A stretch of 64,000 nt of DNA from Streptomyces sp. NRRL S-31 (GCF_000718775.1 NZ_JOCB01000019.1:1-64000); one strand, 5' to 3'. Positions 50,966 through 60,973 are shown, counted from the stretch's first letter. Program-made: numbers and translations. Notes: a model not told the origin generated them from the sequence alone.

Positions 50966-51285
50966 GACCTTCCGGCGCCGCACCTCGCTCACACACCCAT
51001 CAGGCATGCACCGGCTGCCGAGGGCTGTCAGAGGTCCAAGCTGAGCGCGGCCGGCCTTACATGGTCGATGAGCCCGTGGTTGCCGGGGGCAGACCTTTCG
51101 CAGCGGCTCGCACAAGGTGCCAGGCAGGGTGCGGGGACTCGCCCTCCTCGATCGAGCCGCTCGTGCGGTCGCTGCGGAAGGTGGACGGGCCCGCGTCCGG
51201 CGGAACAGCGGTGCCTGGCGTACGGGTTCGGGGGCGCCCGACCGGGCCGGGCAGGGTGATCCTGTCCGGCCCCGCTGTCGTCGGG
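50966..51285. other. Non-coding gap
   Basis: No credible gene or repeat is seen in this 320-bp gap, which lies between the convergent TmrB-like gene and the terpene-synthase operon. Confidence 0.4.
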
Positions 51286-51498
51286 TCAGCCGAAGTCGAG
51301 CGTCTCCTGTGCGAAGTCGGCCGGGGCCGGCCGAGGCAGGGGCGGCGGTGCGCCGTCCAGGGGGGTGGTCTTCCGGCGCTCGGTCAGCTCGTCGACCCGT
51401 TCTTCGGTTGGCGGCCCTGTTCCATCGTGACCCTGTCCCTTCAGCGCTTGGGTGGCATCCGACGGAGCCGGCGCCGATCGTCCGGCGCCGAGGCTCAC
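51286..51498 (-). CDS. Small protein coupled to terpene synthase
   Basis: A 70-codon frame from GTG 51498 whose start overlaps the terpene-synthase stop as GTGA, the usual sign of a coupled downstream gene. It is Pro-rich and mostly disordered (DGAPPPLPRPAPADFAQETL near the end, finishing DFG). I do not recognise it; it may be a truncated N-terminus of a tailoring enzyme. Confidence 0.4.
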   Translation of the reverse strand: MSLGAGRSAPAPSDATQALKGQGHDGTGPPTEERVDELTERRKTTPLDGAPPPLPRPAPADFAQETLDFG

Positions 51499-52220
51499 GC
51501 GGCGCGGTGGTGAGATGCCGAGTAGCGGACTGATTCCATGACCCAGCGGGCATGTGCCGCGACCATGGTGCGCAGGGTTGTCATGGTGTCGGTCATGGCC
51601 TGGGCCTGTTCGGCGGACAGGCCACGGGCCTGGGCCCGCAAGGCGTGTTCGTAGCCTGGAAGGTCGTCGATACGCTGGGCGATCTGCTGTTCCACCAAGG
51701 CTACGGCGACGTCCCGATCACAGCCGAGGGCTTGAGCCAGGACGAGGACGTAGTTGTCGTGGTTGCCGCTCGCCATCTCGGAGGGGAGGGAGACGATGTC
51801 GTTGCGCCAAGCCGTGATCTGGTTGGACGCGGTGGTCAGATAGCGCCAGGCGAGGCTCCGGGTGAGCTCGGCGGGAACCTCGCGCGGGTGGACGGTTTCG
51901 ATGAGGTCCCACATGAACATGCCGTTCGACCACAGGCGCAGGTCCATGAAGGTGGCCAGTGACGGTGTGCGGCGTTCGGCTCGCAACACCGCCTCCCAGG
52001 CCATCGCCTGGCCGTGGAGGGCGAGGTGCCGGGTGAAACGATGCAACCAGGCGCTGGACATGCGGTCGGTGAGCGGCCGCCACTGCTCCTGGACAGCGCG
52101 TACGAGGGGGTCGTCCGACGTGGGGACATGTCCGGCGAGGGCGGCTTCGATCCGCTCGTACAGGTCATGTATGTCCTGCGGCCGGGAAGAGTCGTGTTCG
52201 CTGCGGTCAAGCATGACCAA
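51495..52220 (-). pseudogene. Class I terpene synthase, 5' truncated
   Basis: The frame carries the C-terminal two-thirds of a bacterial sesquiterpene-type cyclase: DIHDLYERIEAALAGHVPTS, MDLRLWSNGMFMWDLIETVH and the NSE magnesium motif in AWRNDIVSLPSEMASGNHDN. Also present are YVLVLAQALGCDRDVAVALV and the terminal WVMESVRYSA with its RY pair. The N-terminal part with the DDxxD/DDxxxE motif is missing; upstream residues are unrelated and lead to an IS630 fragment. Without the aspartate-rich motif it should be inactive. Similar complete enzymes are about 320-340 residues. Confidence 0.7.
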
Positions 52221-52404
52221 CTGCTTTCGTAGGAGCGCTTGAGCGGAGAACAGTGTTCGCGATAGGACAGACTTGTGCGGGTAGTTGCGGGTGTACATGC
52301 GAGTGAAGCAAGGGAGCATGTGAATCCGGCAGTGCTTACCCCAAGTCACCTGTTGGGAAACGCAGTTCACGCTCCTTGGGAAACGCATCCCTCAGCGCGT
52401 TCGG

Positions 52405-52545
52405 TCAGTGATGCGAATCGGAGGGTCGGCAGTAGGCGGCGACTGCGTCCAGGATTTCGTCGCCGGTCTTCGCGCGGACGAAGGGCCTGGGGTGTTCGTT
52501 CCAGTCGGTGAGCCAGGCTCGGATGTCGCGTTCGAGGCTCCTAGC
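52405..52545 (-). mobile_element. IS630-family transposase C-terminal remnant
   Basis: The frame reads SLERDIRAWLTDWNEHPRPF, then VRAKTGDEILDAVAAYC, ending near 52405. This is the C-terminal end of IS630-type transposases (SL..DI.AW...WN..P.PF.W.KTADEILD). It lies at the broken 5' side of the terpene synthase, so insertion and loss of the element probably caused that truncation. Confidence 0.65.
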
Positions 52546-52692
52546 CGTAGCTGAGGGAACCGACGGATGGTGGCCCCGGCTGCCGCGGCGCTCGACCGGA
52601 GTCCGGCGCATGCTCAACACCACGCTGTCCTCGGCGGTCCCGGCGGGCCGTCCCCATCGCGCCGGTCGGTAGGCCCCGGCGCGATGGGGTTC

Positions 52693-54729
52693 TCACAGGG
52701 ACCCGCACAGCCGCCTGGCGTCGAGGAGCGCGGCGTGGACGTTGCGGTGGGCCACCGCGTCACCGATGCGGAACAGCTGGTAGGTCCCGCCCTCATGGGT
52801 CATCCGGTCCTGTGGCCTGCCCTCGGCCAGCGCGGTCACGTCGGTCTCGCCGAGGTTGCGGGAGCCCGCCCGCAGCCGGTGGTACAGGTCGTCGGCCGGG
52901 GTGGTGCCGTGTTCGACGACGACTTGGTCGACCGTCCGCTCGCACACCGCGTCGGTGTAGGCGTTGGCCAGCGTGGCCACCAGTGCGCCGCCCTCGCGGC
53001 GGACCGCGCGCAGGAGATGGTCCGGGGTCAGCACGGTGCCGTGTGCGTACAGGGCGCGCAGGTAGTCCGGGTAGAGGGTGCCGGTCACATCGGCGCCGAC
53101 CGTCCGGTCGGGGGTGACGAGCTCCACGTGCGCGCCGGCGGTGGCCAGGTACTCGGCGGCGGTCAGTGCCTGCTCCCCGCCGTGATCGTCGAAGATCAGG
53201 ACCCGGTGGCCGGACCGGGGCCTGCGGCCGAGTACGTCCCAGGTCGAGTCGACCAGTTCCTCCCCGCTCTGGCCCACGGCGGTGTTCGGGAGCCCGCCGG
53301 TGGCCACCACCACGACGTCGGGCCGCAGAGCCAGGACGTCGGCGGGCTCCGCGAGGCAACCGCGTCGGACGGTCACTCCCAGGTGCTGCACCTCCTTGGC
53401 CAGCCAGTGGACGATGCCGGCCTTTTCGGCGTGCCGTGGGGTGCGCGCGGCGAGGATCACCTGCCCGCCGAGCCGGTCGGCGGCCTCCAGCAGCGTGACC
53501 TGGTGACCGCGTGCCGCGCAGACGCGGGCGGCCTCCAGCCCCGCCGGACCGCCGCCGACCACGACCACCCGCTTGCCGGCCGGTGCGGGGCCGACCAACT
53601 GTGGGATCGCCTCCTCCCGGCCGGTGGCGGGGTTGTGCAGGCAGAAGGTCTCGACGCGGGAGGCGCAGTAGGTGGCGCCGACGCAGGGGCGGATGCGCTC
53701 CTCCTGTCCGGCGAGGAGTTTGGCCACGATGTGCGGGTCGGCGATGTGCGCCCGGGTCATGCCGACCATGTCGGCGTGACCGCCGTCGATGGCGTGCCGG
53801 GCGGTGGGCAGGTCGGCGATCCGGCCGGCGTGGAAGATCGGGATGCCGCCGGCCGCCTCGCGGATCGCGGCCGCCACCGGGAGGTGGGCGCCCAGCGGCC
53901 TGCCGAAGACGGGGATGACCTCGGCCAGTTCGCGGTCGGTGTTGCCGGAGCCGTAGACGACGGACAGGAAGTCGAGCTTGCCGGTGCCGGCCATGGCCGT
54001 GGCGATCTCGGCGCAGTCGGCGGCTGTGAGGCCGTCGGCCACGCCCTCGTCGCCGGGGACGCGCATGCCGACGACGAAGTCGTCGCCGACCTGTCTGCGG
54101 ATCTCTTCGAGCACCAGGTGGCCGAAGCGCAGCCGGTTCCGCAGGGTTCCGCCGAACTCGTCCGTGCGGTGGTTGGTGCGCGGCGACCAGAACTGGTCGA
54201 TCAGGTGGCCGGCCATGGCCGCGATCTCGATGCCGTCCAGGCCGCCCTCGCGTGCCCTTCGCGCGGCCGTGCCGTAGGCCGTGACGATCCGGTCGATGTC
54301 GAAGCGCTCGATCTGCTTGGGGAAGCTGCGGTGGGCCCGCTCGCGCACCGGGGACGGGCCGAGGGCGGGCAGCCACTGGTCGATGTCCCACTTGGAGCGC
54401 CGGCCCAGGTGGGTGAGCTGGGTCATGATGGCGGTCCCGTGCCGGTGCACCCGGCCGGCGATGGAGCGGTAGAACGGCAGGATGGCGTCGTCCCCGGCGT
54501 TGATCTGGTCGAAGACGTTGGCGGAGTCCGCCGCGACGTTGCTCGAACCCCCGATGATCGTCAGGGCGATGCCGCCCTTGGCCTTCTCCTCGTGGTACAG
54601 CTCGTACCGCAGGCCCGGCACTCCGCCGTCAAGGTAGCCGGACGGCGCGTGCCCGGTGCTGAAGATCCGGTTCTTGAGGGTCAGGTGGTTGATCCGCAGG
54701 GGTTGCAGGACGGGGTCGTTGACACGCAC
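52693..54729 (-). CDS. NADH:flavin oxidoreductase (OYE/StcD/FadH-type)
   Basis: Protein of 678 residues combining an Old-Yellow-Enzyme barrel (LRINHLTLKNRIFSTGHAPS, GLDGIEIAAMAGHLIDQFWS, RTDEFGGTLRNRLRFGHL), a 4Fe-4S cluster region (CVGATYCASRVETFCLHNP) and a C-terminal NAD/FAD domain (VVVVGGGPAGLEAARVCAAR). Relatives are 2,4-dienoyl-CoA reductase, trimethylamine and dimethylglycine demethylases, and N-methylproline demethylase StcD. The operon context (oxidase, amino-acid ABC importer) favours demethylation of an N-methylated amine or betaine. GTG at 54729 with AAGGAG upstream. Confidence 0.88.
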   Translation of the reverse strand: MRVNDPVLQPLRINHLTLKNRIFSTGHAPSGYLDGGVPGLRYELYHEEKAKGGIALTIIGGSSNVAADSANVFDQINAGDDAILPFYRSIAGRVHRHGTAIMTQLTHLGRRSKWDIDQWLPALGPSPVRERAHRSFPKQIERFDIDRIVTAYGTAARRAREGGLDGIEIAAMAGHLIDQFWSPRTNHRTDEFGGTLRNRLRFGHLVLEEIRRQVGDDFVVGMRVPGDEGVADGLTAADCAEIATAMAGTGKLDFLSVVYGSGNTDRELAEVIPVFGRPLGAHLPVAAAIREAAGGIPIFHAGRIADLPTARHAIDGGHADMVGMTRAHIADPHIVAKLLAGQEERIRPCVGATYCASRVETFCLHNPATGREEAIPQLVGPAPAGKRVVVVGGGPAGLEAARVCAARGHQVTLLEAADRLGGQVILAARTPRHAEKAGIVHWLAKEVQHLGVTVRRGCLAEPADVLALRPDVVVVATGGLPNTAVGQSGEELVDSTWDVLGRRPRSGHRVLIFDDHGGEQALTAAEYLATAGAHVELVTPDRTVGADVTGTLYPDYLRALYAHGTVLTPDHLLRAVRREGGALVATLANAYTDAVCERTVDQVVVEHGTTPADDLYHRLRAGSRNLGETDVTALAEGRPQDRMTHEGGTYQLFRIGDAVAHRNVHAALLDARRLCGSL

Positions 54730-54776
54730 GGGGCTGGACTCCTTCACCGGCTCGATGGGGGGAATGGGTTCGGGGG

Positions 54777-55808
54777 TCAGGGCAGGCGTACGGCCTGGCC
54801 GGTGTGGGCGCTGGTACGGGCGGCGTCCAGCACGGTGGCGGTCTCCACCGCGTCCCATGGATCGACGGGCACCGCACCGGTGCCGCGGACCGCCGCGGCG
54901 AAGGCGGGGTAGAACAGGTCCCACGCGCCGCGGACGGACGGCACGGGTTCGGCGTGCGCTCCGCGCAGCACCTGTCCCCAGTGGCCCTCGGGCTCGGTCC
55001 CCCAGCGGTCGCCCTCCGACGCCGGGCGGGCGCCCGCGACCAGCAGCGCCTCCTGCCCGTCCATCCGGTCGACGACGTAGGTGCCCGCGGTGCCGGTGGC
55101 CCGGATGCGTGGACCCGGGGCGCCCTGGCGCCAGCTTCCCCACAGGTGTGACTGCACGCCGCTGTGGTGCGTCAGCGTGATGAAGACGTCGTCGTCGAGG
55201 CCGCCCGCGTCGTCGCGGTGGTGTGTCTGCGCGTACACCCGCTGAACGGGCCCGGACAGTACGAGGGCGTGGTCGACCAGATGACTGCCGAAGTCGAGCA
55301 GGGTGCCGCCGCCCGCGGCGGGCGGGCCCGGCTCGGGCTCGAAGCGTTCGAAGCGTGACTCGTACCGGATCAGCGTGCCCAGCCTCCCGTCGTCGACCAG
55401 CTGCCGCAGTGTGCGGAAGTCCGAGTCCCAGCGGCGGTTCTGATAGACCGTCAGCAGAACACCGAGCCGGTCCGCCAGCCGTACCGTCTCCCGTGCCGAC
55501 TCCGCGTCGAGCGCGAACGGCTTGTCGCAGACCACCGCCAGGCCCAGCGTCAGCGCCTGCCGCGCCAGTGTCACGTGGGTGGCCGCCGGCGTGGAGATCG
55601 CGACCGCCTCGGCGCCGGCCCGGGCCAGCTCGTCGAGCGAGGCGTACGTCGGCCGGTCCAGGTCTCGGGCGACCCGGGCGCGGCGCTCGGGCGAAGTGGT
55701 GACCACCCCGAGGAACGCGCAGTCCCGCGCGGAGGCGATCAGCGGCGCGTGGAAGTACCGGCCGCCGAAGCCGTAACCGACCAGACCGATGCGTACGGGC
55801 GTGGTCAT
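54777..55808 (-). CDS. Gfo/Idh/MocA-family oxidoreductase
   Basis: NAD(P)-dependent dehydrogenase, 343 residues: Rossmann loop IGLVGYGFGGRYFHAPLIAS, the EKP-type motif as LAVVCDKPFALDAESARETV, and the C-terminal beta sheet with LLDFGSHLVDHALVLSGPVQ (the GxHxxD region). Substrates in the family are sugars, cyclitols and related polyols. GGAAGGA precedes the ATG. It lies in the same operon as the flavoenzymes. Confidence 0.9.
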   Translation of the reverse strand: MTTPVRIGLVGYGFGGRYFHAPLIASARDCAFLGVVTTSPERRARVARDLDRPTYASLDELARAGAEAVAISTPAATHVTLARQALTLGLAVVCDKPFALDAESARETVRLADRLGVLLTVYQNRRWDSDFRTLRQLVDDGRLGTLIRYESRFERFEPEPGPPAAGGGTLLDFGSHLVDHALVLSGPVQRVYAQTHHRDDAGGLDDDVFITLTHHSGVQSHLWGSWRQGAPGPRIRATGTAGTYVVDRMDGQEALLVAGARPASEGDRWGTEPEGHWGQVLRGAHAEPVPSVRGAWDLFYPAFAAAVRGTGAVPVDPWDAVETATVLDAARTSAHTGQAVRLP

Positions 55809-55837
55809 GCGTTGTCCTTCCTGTGGTGGGGCGGTGG

Positions 55838-56962
55838 TCAGCGGAAGCGGCCGGGCCGGAACGCGGCCACCAGCGGGCTGCGCTCGCCGGTGGTGATCTC
55901 GTCGGCGAGCAGTTCGCCGGCGATGAGGGCGAGGGTCGCGCCGCTGTGCGTGAACGCGACGAACAGGCCGGGGACCTGGTCGAGTTCGCCGAGGACCGGC
56001 TCGCCGTCGCCGGGGATCGGCTTGCGGCCCACGCCGTAGGAGTCCAGTTCCAGCCGCGGGCCGCCGGCCAGCACCGCCGTGGCCTCGCGCAGCAACTGCT
56101 CGACGGTGGAGTCCTTGACCTCGTAGCCGCCGTCCCCGTGGTCGATCACCTCGGCCGCCGATTCGTCGGAGTCCATCACCAGCGCCCCGCCCGGGGCGGG
56201 CCGCAGCGCCACACGCGGGGTGTTCAGCGTGGCGCGCAGGGCCGTGTCGACCGGCTTGGTGCGCACCAGCAGCGCCTGTGGCGTCGCGTCCGGGATCCGG
56301 ACCCCGTAGGGGCGCACCATGCGCGGTACGTCGGCGCCCGTCGCCAGCAGCACCGCGTCGACGTCGATCCGCTCCCCCGCGCCCGTGCGCACCGCTACCG
56401 CCCGGCCGCCTTCGACGACCACGTCGGCGGCGCCGCCACCGGCGCGGATCACTCCCCCGGCCTCGGTGAACACACCGGCGAGGTGCCGGACGAGCGCGAC
56501 CAGATCCACCCAGCCCTCACCGGGGTTGAAGATGGCGCCCTCCTCGGGGACCGCGGCCGGGTTCACGCCGGGCGCCCACCGCGGGACCTCGTCCCGGGTC
56601 AGCCACACGGCGTCGTAGCCGTTGCGCCGCATGTGCTCGAACGCCGCGCGGTGCGTGTCCTCGCCCGGCGCCGCCCAGGTCAGTCCGCCGTCGAACCTCA
56701 GGAAGTCGGAGGACGGGACGCGGGCGGCGAAGGTGCGGTAGCGGTCGATGCCCAGGACCCGCAGGTGGTGGTAGGCCTCGGAGCGCATGCCGCCGAAGGA
56801 GTTGAGCCAGGACAGCGAGCGGCCCGACGCCCCGTCGGCCAGTTCGGACTCGGTGACCAGGACGACCTGTGCTCCGCGGAGGGCGAGCCGCGTCGCGGTC
56901 GCCACCCCGATGACCCCGCCGCCCAGGACGGCGACGCGGGGACGGGAAAGGGAAGTACGCAT
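55838..56962 (-). CDS. FAD-dependent amine/amino-acid oxidase (DAO family)
   Basis: Flavoenzyme of 374 residues: N-terminal FAD motif RVAVLGGGVIGVATATRLAL, the GRSLSWLNSFGGMRSEAYHH region, VDAVLLATGADVPRMVRPYG and the C-terminal FVAFTHSGATLALIAGELLA segment. Members include sarcosine and glycine oxidases and opine or N-methyl amino acid dehydrogenases. AGAGG precedes the ATG at 56962. It probably removes an N-alkyl group or deaminates the imported compound (inference). Confidence 0.9.
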   Translation of the reverse strand: MRTSLSRPRVAVLGGGVIGVATATRLALRGAQVVLVTESELADGASGRSLSWLNSFGGMRSEAYHHLRVLGIDRYRTFAARVPSSDFLRFDGGLTWAAPGEDTHRAAFEHMRRNGYDAVWLTRDEVPRWAPGVNPAAVPEEGAIFNPGEGWVDLVALVRHLAGVFTEAGGVIRAGGGAADVVVEGGRAVAVRTGAGERIDVDAVLLATGADVPRMVRPYGVRIPDATPQALLVRTKPVDTALRATLNTPRVALRPAPGGALVMDSDESAAEVIDHGDGGYEVKDSTVEQLLREATAVLAGGPRLELDSYGVGRKPIPGDGEPVLGELDQVPGLFVAFTHSGATLALIAGELLADEITTGERSPLVAAFRPGRFR

Positions 56963-57070
56963 GGAGAAACCTCTCGGTGTTCGGGACAAGGGCATGGACG
57001 GGACGCCCGGGGCACGGCGCTTGCTCGCGGGCCGGGTGCGGTGCCCCGAAGGTGTTCCGGCCGATGCCGC

Positions 57071-57169
57071 GGGTGCGGTGGATCAGCCGGGGGGTGCGGT
57101 ACGGGGATCAGCCGGGGTCAGGGTGCGGTGGATCGGCCGGGGGTGCGGTACGGGGATCAGGCGGGGTCG
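57071..57169. repeat. 50-bp imperfect tandem duplication
   Basis: Two units (57071-57120 and 57121-57169), each starting GGGTGCGGTGGATC and containing GGTGCGGTACGGGGATCA, sit in tandem between the oxidase gene start (56962) and the LacI gene end (57177). The second unit is one base shorter and has a few substitutions. Non-coding; function unknown. Confidence 0.8.
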
Positions 57170-57176
57170 GAGCGGC

Positions 57177-58304
57177 TCAGCCGGAATGCTCGCGCACGCC
57201 GTGGCGGTGCTCGGCGGTGCTGGAGCGGACGACCAGTTCGGTCGGCAGCACGATCCGCTCGGCCGGGCGGTCGTCGCCCTTGATCCGCTCGAAGAGGCGC
57301 ACCGCGGCGGCGCGGCCCATGTCCAGCGGTGACTGGGCCACCACGGTGAGCGGCGGATCGACGAGCGTGGTCCAGTCCAGGTCGTCGAAGCCGACCAGGG
57401 AGACGTCCGCGGGGATCGCCAGTCCACGCCGACGTGCCGCCATGAACAGGCCCTGCGTGGTGACGTTGTCGGTGGCGAAGACGGCCGTGGGCGGCTCTGG
57501 CTGCGTCAGCAGGGCCTCCGCCCTCCGCTGGGCCTGTGCCGCGTCGCTGAGCGGCGTGTACTGGATCAGGTCGGCCGAGGAGGTCGCCCGGTGGTCGTCC
57601 ACGGCCGCCAGGTAGCCCCGGATACGGTCGATGGACGGGCGGGCGGCGCCCCGGACCGTCAGCCGCCCGGTGCCGGTCCGCGCCACCAGTTCCGGCCCCT
57701 CCGCGGGGTCGACGCACGCGAGCAGACCGACCCGGCGGTGGCCGAGGCCGAGCAGGTGCGCGACCGCCTCGTACGCCGCCGCCTGGTTGTCGATCACCAC
57801 GCTGTCCGCTTCGAGCGCACCGATGTGCCGGTCGAGCAGGACGATCGGCACGCCCAGCTCCTTCGCCCGCTCCAGGTGGGCGACGTCGGTGACCGAGGTC
57901 GGCGCCACGACGATGCCCTCGACCTGCTTGTCCAGCAGGACGCTGACCGCGGCGTGCTCCACCTCCAGCCGGTCGTCGCTGTTGGCGAGGATCGGCTCGT
58001 ACCCCTGTTCGCGGGCCACGTCGCAGATGCCGCGCATCGCGGTGGCGAAGTAGGGGTTGGAGATGTCGGCGCCGACGAAGCCGATGCTGCGCGTGCCACC
58101 GGAGCGCATGCTGCGCGCCACGGCGTTGGGTGAGTAACCGAGCCGTTCCGCGGCCGCCTGCACTTGCTCGCGCAGGTCGTCCCCGACCCGACCGTAGTTG
58201 CCCAGCGCCCGGCCGGCAGTGGCCACCGAGACACCCGCCTCGCGGGCCACGTCGGCCACCGTCGGACGCCTGCGCCCCGGCGCGGCTCCTGTGCCGACCG
58301 ACAT
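57177..58304 (-). CDS. LacI-family transcriptional regulator
   Basis: Repressor of 375 residues: helix-turn-helix and hinge TVADVAREAGVSVATAGRAL, RLGYSPNAVARSMRSGGTRS, then a periplasmic-binding-like ligand domain (IGFVGADISNPYFATAMRGI, IPADVSLVGFDDLDWTTLVD). Its ATG overlaps the ABC ATPase stop as ATGA, so it is part of the transporter operon. The central-CG palindromes at 60811-60851 fit a LacI-type operator. Confidence 0.95.
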   Translation of the reverse strand: MSVGTGAAPGRRRPTVADVAREAGVSVATAGRALGNYGRVGDDLREQVQAAAERLGYSPNAVARSMRSGGTRSIGFVGADISNPYFATAMRGICDVAREQGYEPILANSDDRLEVEHAAVSVLLDKQVEGIVVAPTSVTDVAHLERAKELGVPIVLLDRHIGALEADSVVIDNQAAAYEAVAHLLGLGHRRVGLLACVDPAEGPELVARTGTGRLTVRGAARPSIDRIRGYLAAVDDHRATSSADLIQYTPLSDAAQAQRRAEALLTQPEPPTAVFATDNVTTQGLFMAARRRGLAIPADVSLVGFDDLDWTTLVDPPLTVVAQSPLDMGRAAAVRLFERIKGDDRPAERIVLPTELVVRSSTAEHRHGVREHSG

Positions 58305-59074
58305 CACAGCACCTGCGACAGGAAGGTCTTCAGCCGCGGCGAGGAGGGCGCGTCGAAGATCTGCCCGGGCGGCCCGGACTCCACCACGACTCCCGCGTCC
58401 ATGAACACCACCGTATCGGCGACCTTCCGGGCGAACCCCATCTCGTGGGTCACCACGACCATGGTCATGCCGCCCCGGGCCAAGTCTGCCATCAATTGGA
58501 GGATGCCTTTGACCAGTTCGGGGTCGAGCGCGCTGGTGACCTCGTCGAAGAGCATCACCTGCGGCTCCATGGCCAGGGCGCGCGCGATGGCGACCCGCTG
58601 CTGCTGACCGCCGGACAGCTGGGTCGGACGGTGTCCCGCGCGGTCGGCCAGGCCCACGTCCCGCAACCGCTGCCGGGCGATGACCTCCGCCTGTTCCTGC
58701 GGCATCTTCTTCACATGTCGCAGCGCGAGCATGATGTTCTGCGCCGCGGTCTTGTGCGGGAAGAGGTTGAAGTGCTGGAAGACCATGCCGACCCGCTGGC
58801 GCAGCACGTTGATGTCCATCGTCGAGGTGTCCTCGCCGCCCAGCAGGATCCGGCCCGCCGAGCGGGTCTCCAGCCCGTTCAGGCAGCGCAGCAGCGTCGA
58901 CTTGCCCGAACCGGACGGGCCGATGACACACACCACCTCGCCGGCCGGGGCGAGGAGGTCCGCGCCGCGCAGGACCTCGACCGGCCCGAACCTCATCCGC
59001 ACGTCACGGGCTTCGAGCGAAGTCCCCTCGTAGCGGTGCGAGTGGGCGGGGACCGCCACATCCGGCGTCGTCAT
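58304..59074 (-). CDS. Polar amino-acid-type ABC transporter ATPase
   Basis: ATPase of 256 residues, GlnQ/ArtP-like: [60 protein letters not shown] and [14 protein letters not shown] with [15 protein letters not shown]. Pairs with the permease and lipoprotein upstream; ATGA overlaps at both ends. Confidence 0.95.
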   Translation of the reverse strand: MTTPDVAVPAHSHRYEGTSLEARDVRMRFGPVEVLRGADLLAPAGEVVCVIGPSGSGKSTLLRCLNGLETRSAGRILLGGEDTSTMDINVLRQRVGMVFQHFNLFPHKTAAQNIMLALRHVKKMPQEQAEVIARQRLRDVGLADRAGHRPTQLSGGQQQRVAIARALAMEPQVMLFDEVTSALDPELVKGILQLMADLARGGMTMVVVTHEMGFARKVADTVVFMDAGVVVESGPPGQIFDAPSSPRLKTFLSQVL

Positions 59075-59820
59075 ACCAGCGCCTCTTTCGGGTCCACGAG
59101 GGACGGTTCGTCGGTCGCCGCGGCCGGGCGGGAGCCGTCGCGCAGCCGCCGGTCGATGGAGTTGACCAAGTGGGTCAGCGGGACGGTCAGCAGCAGGTAG
59201 CACAGTCCCGTGGCCAGCAGCGGGGAGAGGTTGCCGGTCGTCATCGCGTCGTCCTGACCGATGCGGAACAGCTCCCGCTGGCTGGTGACCAGGCCCAGGA
59301 AGTACACCAGGCTGGAGTCCTTGATGATGGCGATGAACTGGTTGACCATGGCCGGCAGGACCCTGCGCACGCCCTGCGGGACCACCACCAGGCGCAGCGC
59401 CTGGCCGTGGGTGAGCCCGAGGGCCCGGCACGCCTCCCCCTGGCCCTTGTCCACGCTCTGGATGCCCGAGCGGAAGATCTCGCCGATGTACGCACCCGAC
59501 ATCAGGCTCATCGCCAGGATGGCCACCGGGTACGGCGAGGTCAGCCAGCCGACCTGCGCGGAGAACACTCCTTCGCCGATGATGAGGATGGTCAGGGCCG
59601 CGGGCAGGCCCCGGAAGAGGTCGGTGTAGACCCGGGCGGGCAGACGCAGCCACCAGCGGTTCGACAGTCCCATGACCGCCAGGACCATGCCGATGACGCT
59701 GCCCAGCAGCGCGGAGGCCACCGCGAGGACCAGTGTGTTGCGCAGCCCGTAGGTGAGCAGGTCCGGCAGCGCCTGGCCGATCAATCGCCAGTCGAAGAAG
59801 TTGTGCAGGAACGCGTTCAT
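59071..59820 (-). CDS. Amino-acid-type ABC transporter permease
   Basis: Membrane protein of 249 residues of the HisM/GlnP family, with about five segments ([40 protein letters not shown]). The EAA coupling loop is clear as [20 protein letters not shown] followed by [13 protein letters not shown]. Starts ATG 59820, two bases from the lipoprotein stop. Confidence 0.95.
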   Translation of the reverse strand: MNAFLHNFFDWRLIGQALPDLLTYGLRNTLVLAVASALLGSVIGMVLAVMGLSNRWWLRLPARVYTDLFRGLPAALTILIIGEGVFSAQVGWLTSPYPVAILAMSLMSGAYIGEIFRSGIQSVDKGQGEACRALGLTHGQALRLVVVPQGVRRVLPAMVNQFIAIIKDSSLVYFLGLVTSQRELFRIGQDDAMTTGNLSPLLATGLCYLLLTVPLTHLVNSIDRRLRDGSRPAAATDEPSLVDPKEALV

Positions 59821-59822
59821 GA

Positions 59823-60674
59823 CTACCCCTTGGGGGTGTACGGGGGCAGCTGGCTGCCGGTGGGCACCGGGTCCTGCGGGAAGTACTTCTTGTACAGCTT
59901 CAGCCAGGTGCCGTCGTCGACCAACTGCTTGAGCGCGCCGTTGAGTTCGCCGGCCAGCTCGGTGTTGCCCTTGCGTACCGCCCAGCCGGCGGGGAAGTCG
60001 GTGGCCGGGAGGGTGATGGGCTGCTTCAGGTGCAGGTCCGGGTACTTCTTGACGATGCCGAGGTTGGGCCCGAAGTCGTTGAAGAATCCGGCGACCCGGT
60101 TGTTCTTCAGCGCCAGGTCGGCGGAGTTGTCGTCGGGGAACCGGACGATGTCCGCGCCCGGCAGGAACGTGTCGGCGTTGGCGTCCTCGATGGACCCCTG
60201 CAACACGGCGATCCGCTTGCCCTTCACGCTCGCGACGGAGGAGGTGATCCCGCTGTCCGGCTCGGTCAGGACGCCGAAGTAGCCGGCGAGATAGCCCTCG
60301 GAGAAGTCGACCATCTTCTTGCGCGGCGCGGTGATGCCGATCGCCGCGGCGGCCACGTCGAACTGCCGGTTGCTGACCGCCGGCAGCAGCGCCGAGAAGT
60401 CCAGGGACACGATCTGCGGCTCCAGCTTGAGCTTGCGCGCGGCTGCCGAGATGAGATCGACCTCGAAGCCGGTCAGCTTGCCGTTCTCCTCGTAGGCGTA
60501 GGGCTTCATGTTGTTCGAGGTACCGATCTTCAGTACGCCCGCTCGACCGACCCCTTGCGCCTGCCCGGCGGAGCCCGCCCCGGCGGACGTCCCCCCGGAA
60601 CCGCAACCGGTCACCGCGAGCAGCAGCACGGCCACCGCGGCAACCCCTCTCTTCGCTGGACGGGCCTTCCCCAT
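59823..60674 (-). CDS. Amino-acid-type substrate-binding lipoprotein
   Basis: Periplasmic-binding-type protein of 283 residues with a lipobox ([12 protein letters not shown]). The family-3 pattern follows: [70 protein letters not shown]. It binds the ligand for the downstream importer, probably an amino acid, betaine or related amine. ATG 60674 with GGAGGAG directly upstream. Confidence 0.94.
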   Translation of the reverse strand: MGKARPAKRGVAAVAVLLLAVTGCGSGGTSAGAGSAGQAQGVGRAGVLKIGTSNNMKPYAYEENGKLTGFEVDLISAAARKLKLEPQIVSLDFSALLPAVSNRQFDVAAAAIGITAPRKKMVDFSEGYLAGYFGVLTEPDSGITSSVASVKGKRIAVLQGSIEDANADTFLPGADIVRFPDDNSADLALKNNRVAGFFNDFGPNLGIVKKYPDLHLKQPITLPATDFPAGWAVRKGNTELAGELNGALKQLVDDGTWLKLYKKYFPQDPVPTGSQLPPYTPKG

Positions 60675-60810
60675 AACTCCTCCATGCATGCCGGGACACT
60701 CGCGCGTGTGCTTGAGGTCCGGATCCGACTGACCGACCCGGACGAGAGGACAGGTGGGACAGATGCCGACGGGGCCGAAGCGATGGCACGTGCAGCACGC
60801 CCCTCCACTG

Positions 60811-60851
60811 CGAGAGAACGTTCTCTCGCTGCGGAGTGAGAGAACGTTCTC
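60811..60851. promoter_or_regulatory. Two LacI-type operators
   Basis: CGAGAGAACGTTCTCTCG (60811-60828) is a perfect 18-bp palindrome. GAGAACGTTCTC (60840-60851) repeats its core 26 bp further from the operon. Both have the central CG of LacI-family sites and lie upstream of the lipoprotein gene, so they likely bind the operon's own LacI regulator. Confidence 0.75.
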
Positions 60852-60973
60852 ACCGGCCGTCGTGAGCGTCAATACCTTCGGCCGGAAAACGAGAGCGGGG
60901 GGCGCCGCGACAGCCGCACGCGATCGGCACCGCGATCACCCGGGGAGGCGGCTCGCGTGACCGCCGCGGGCGA

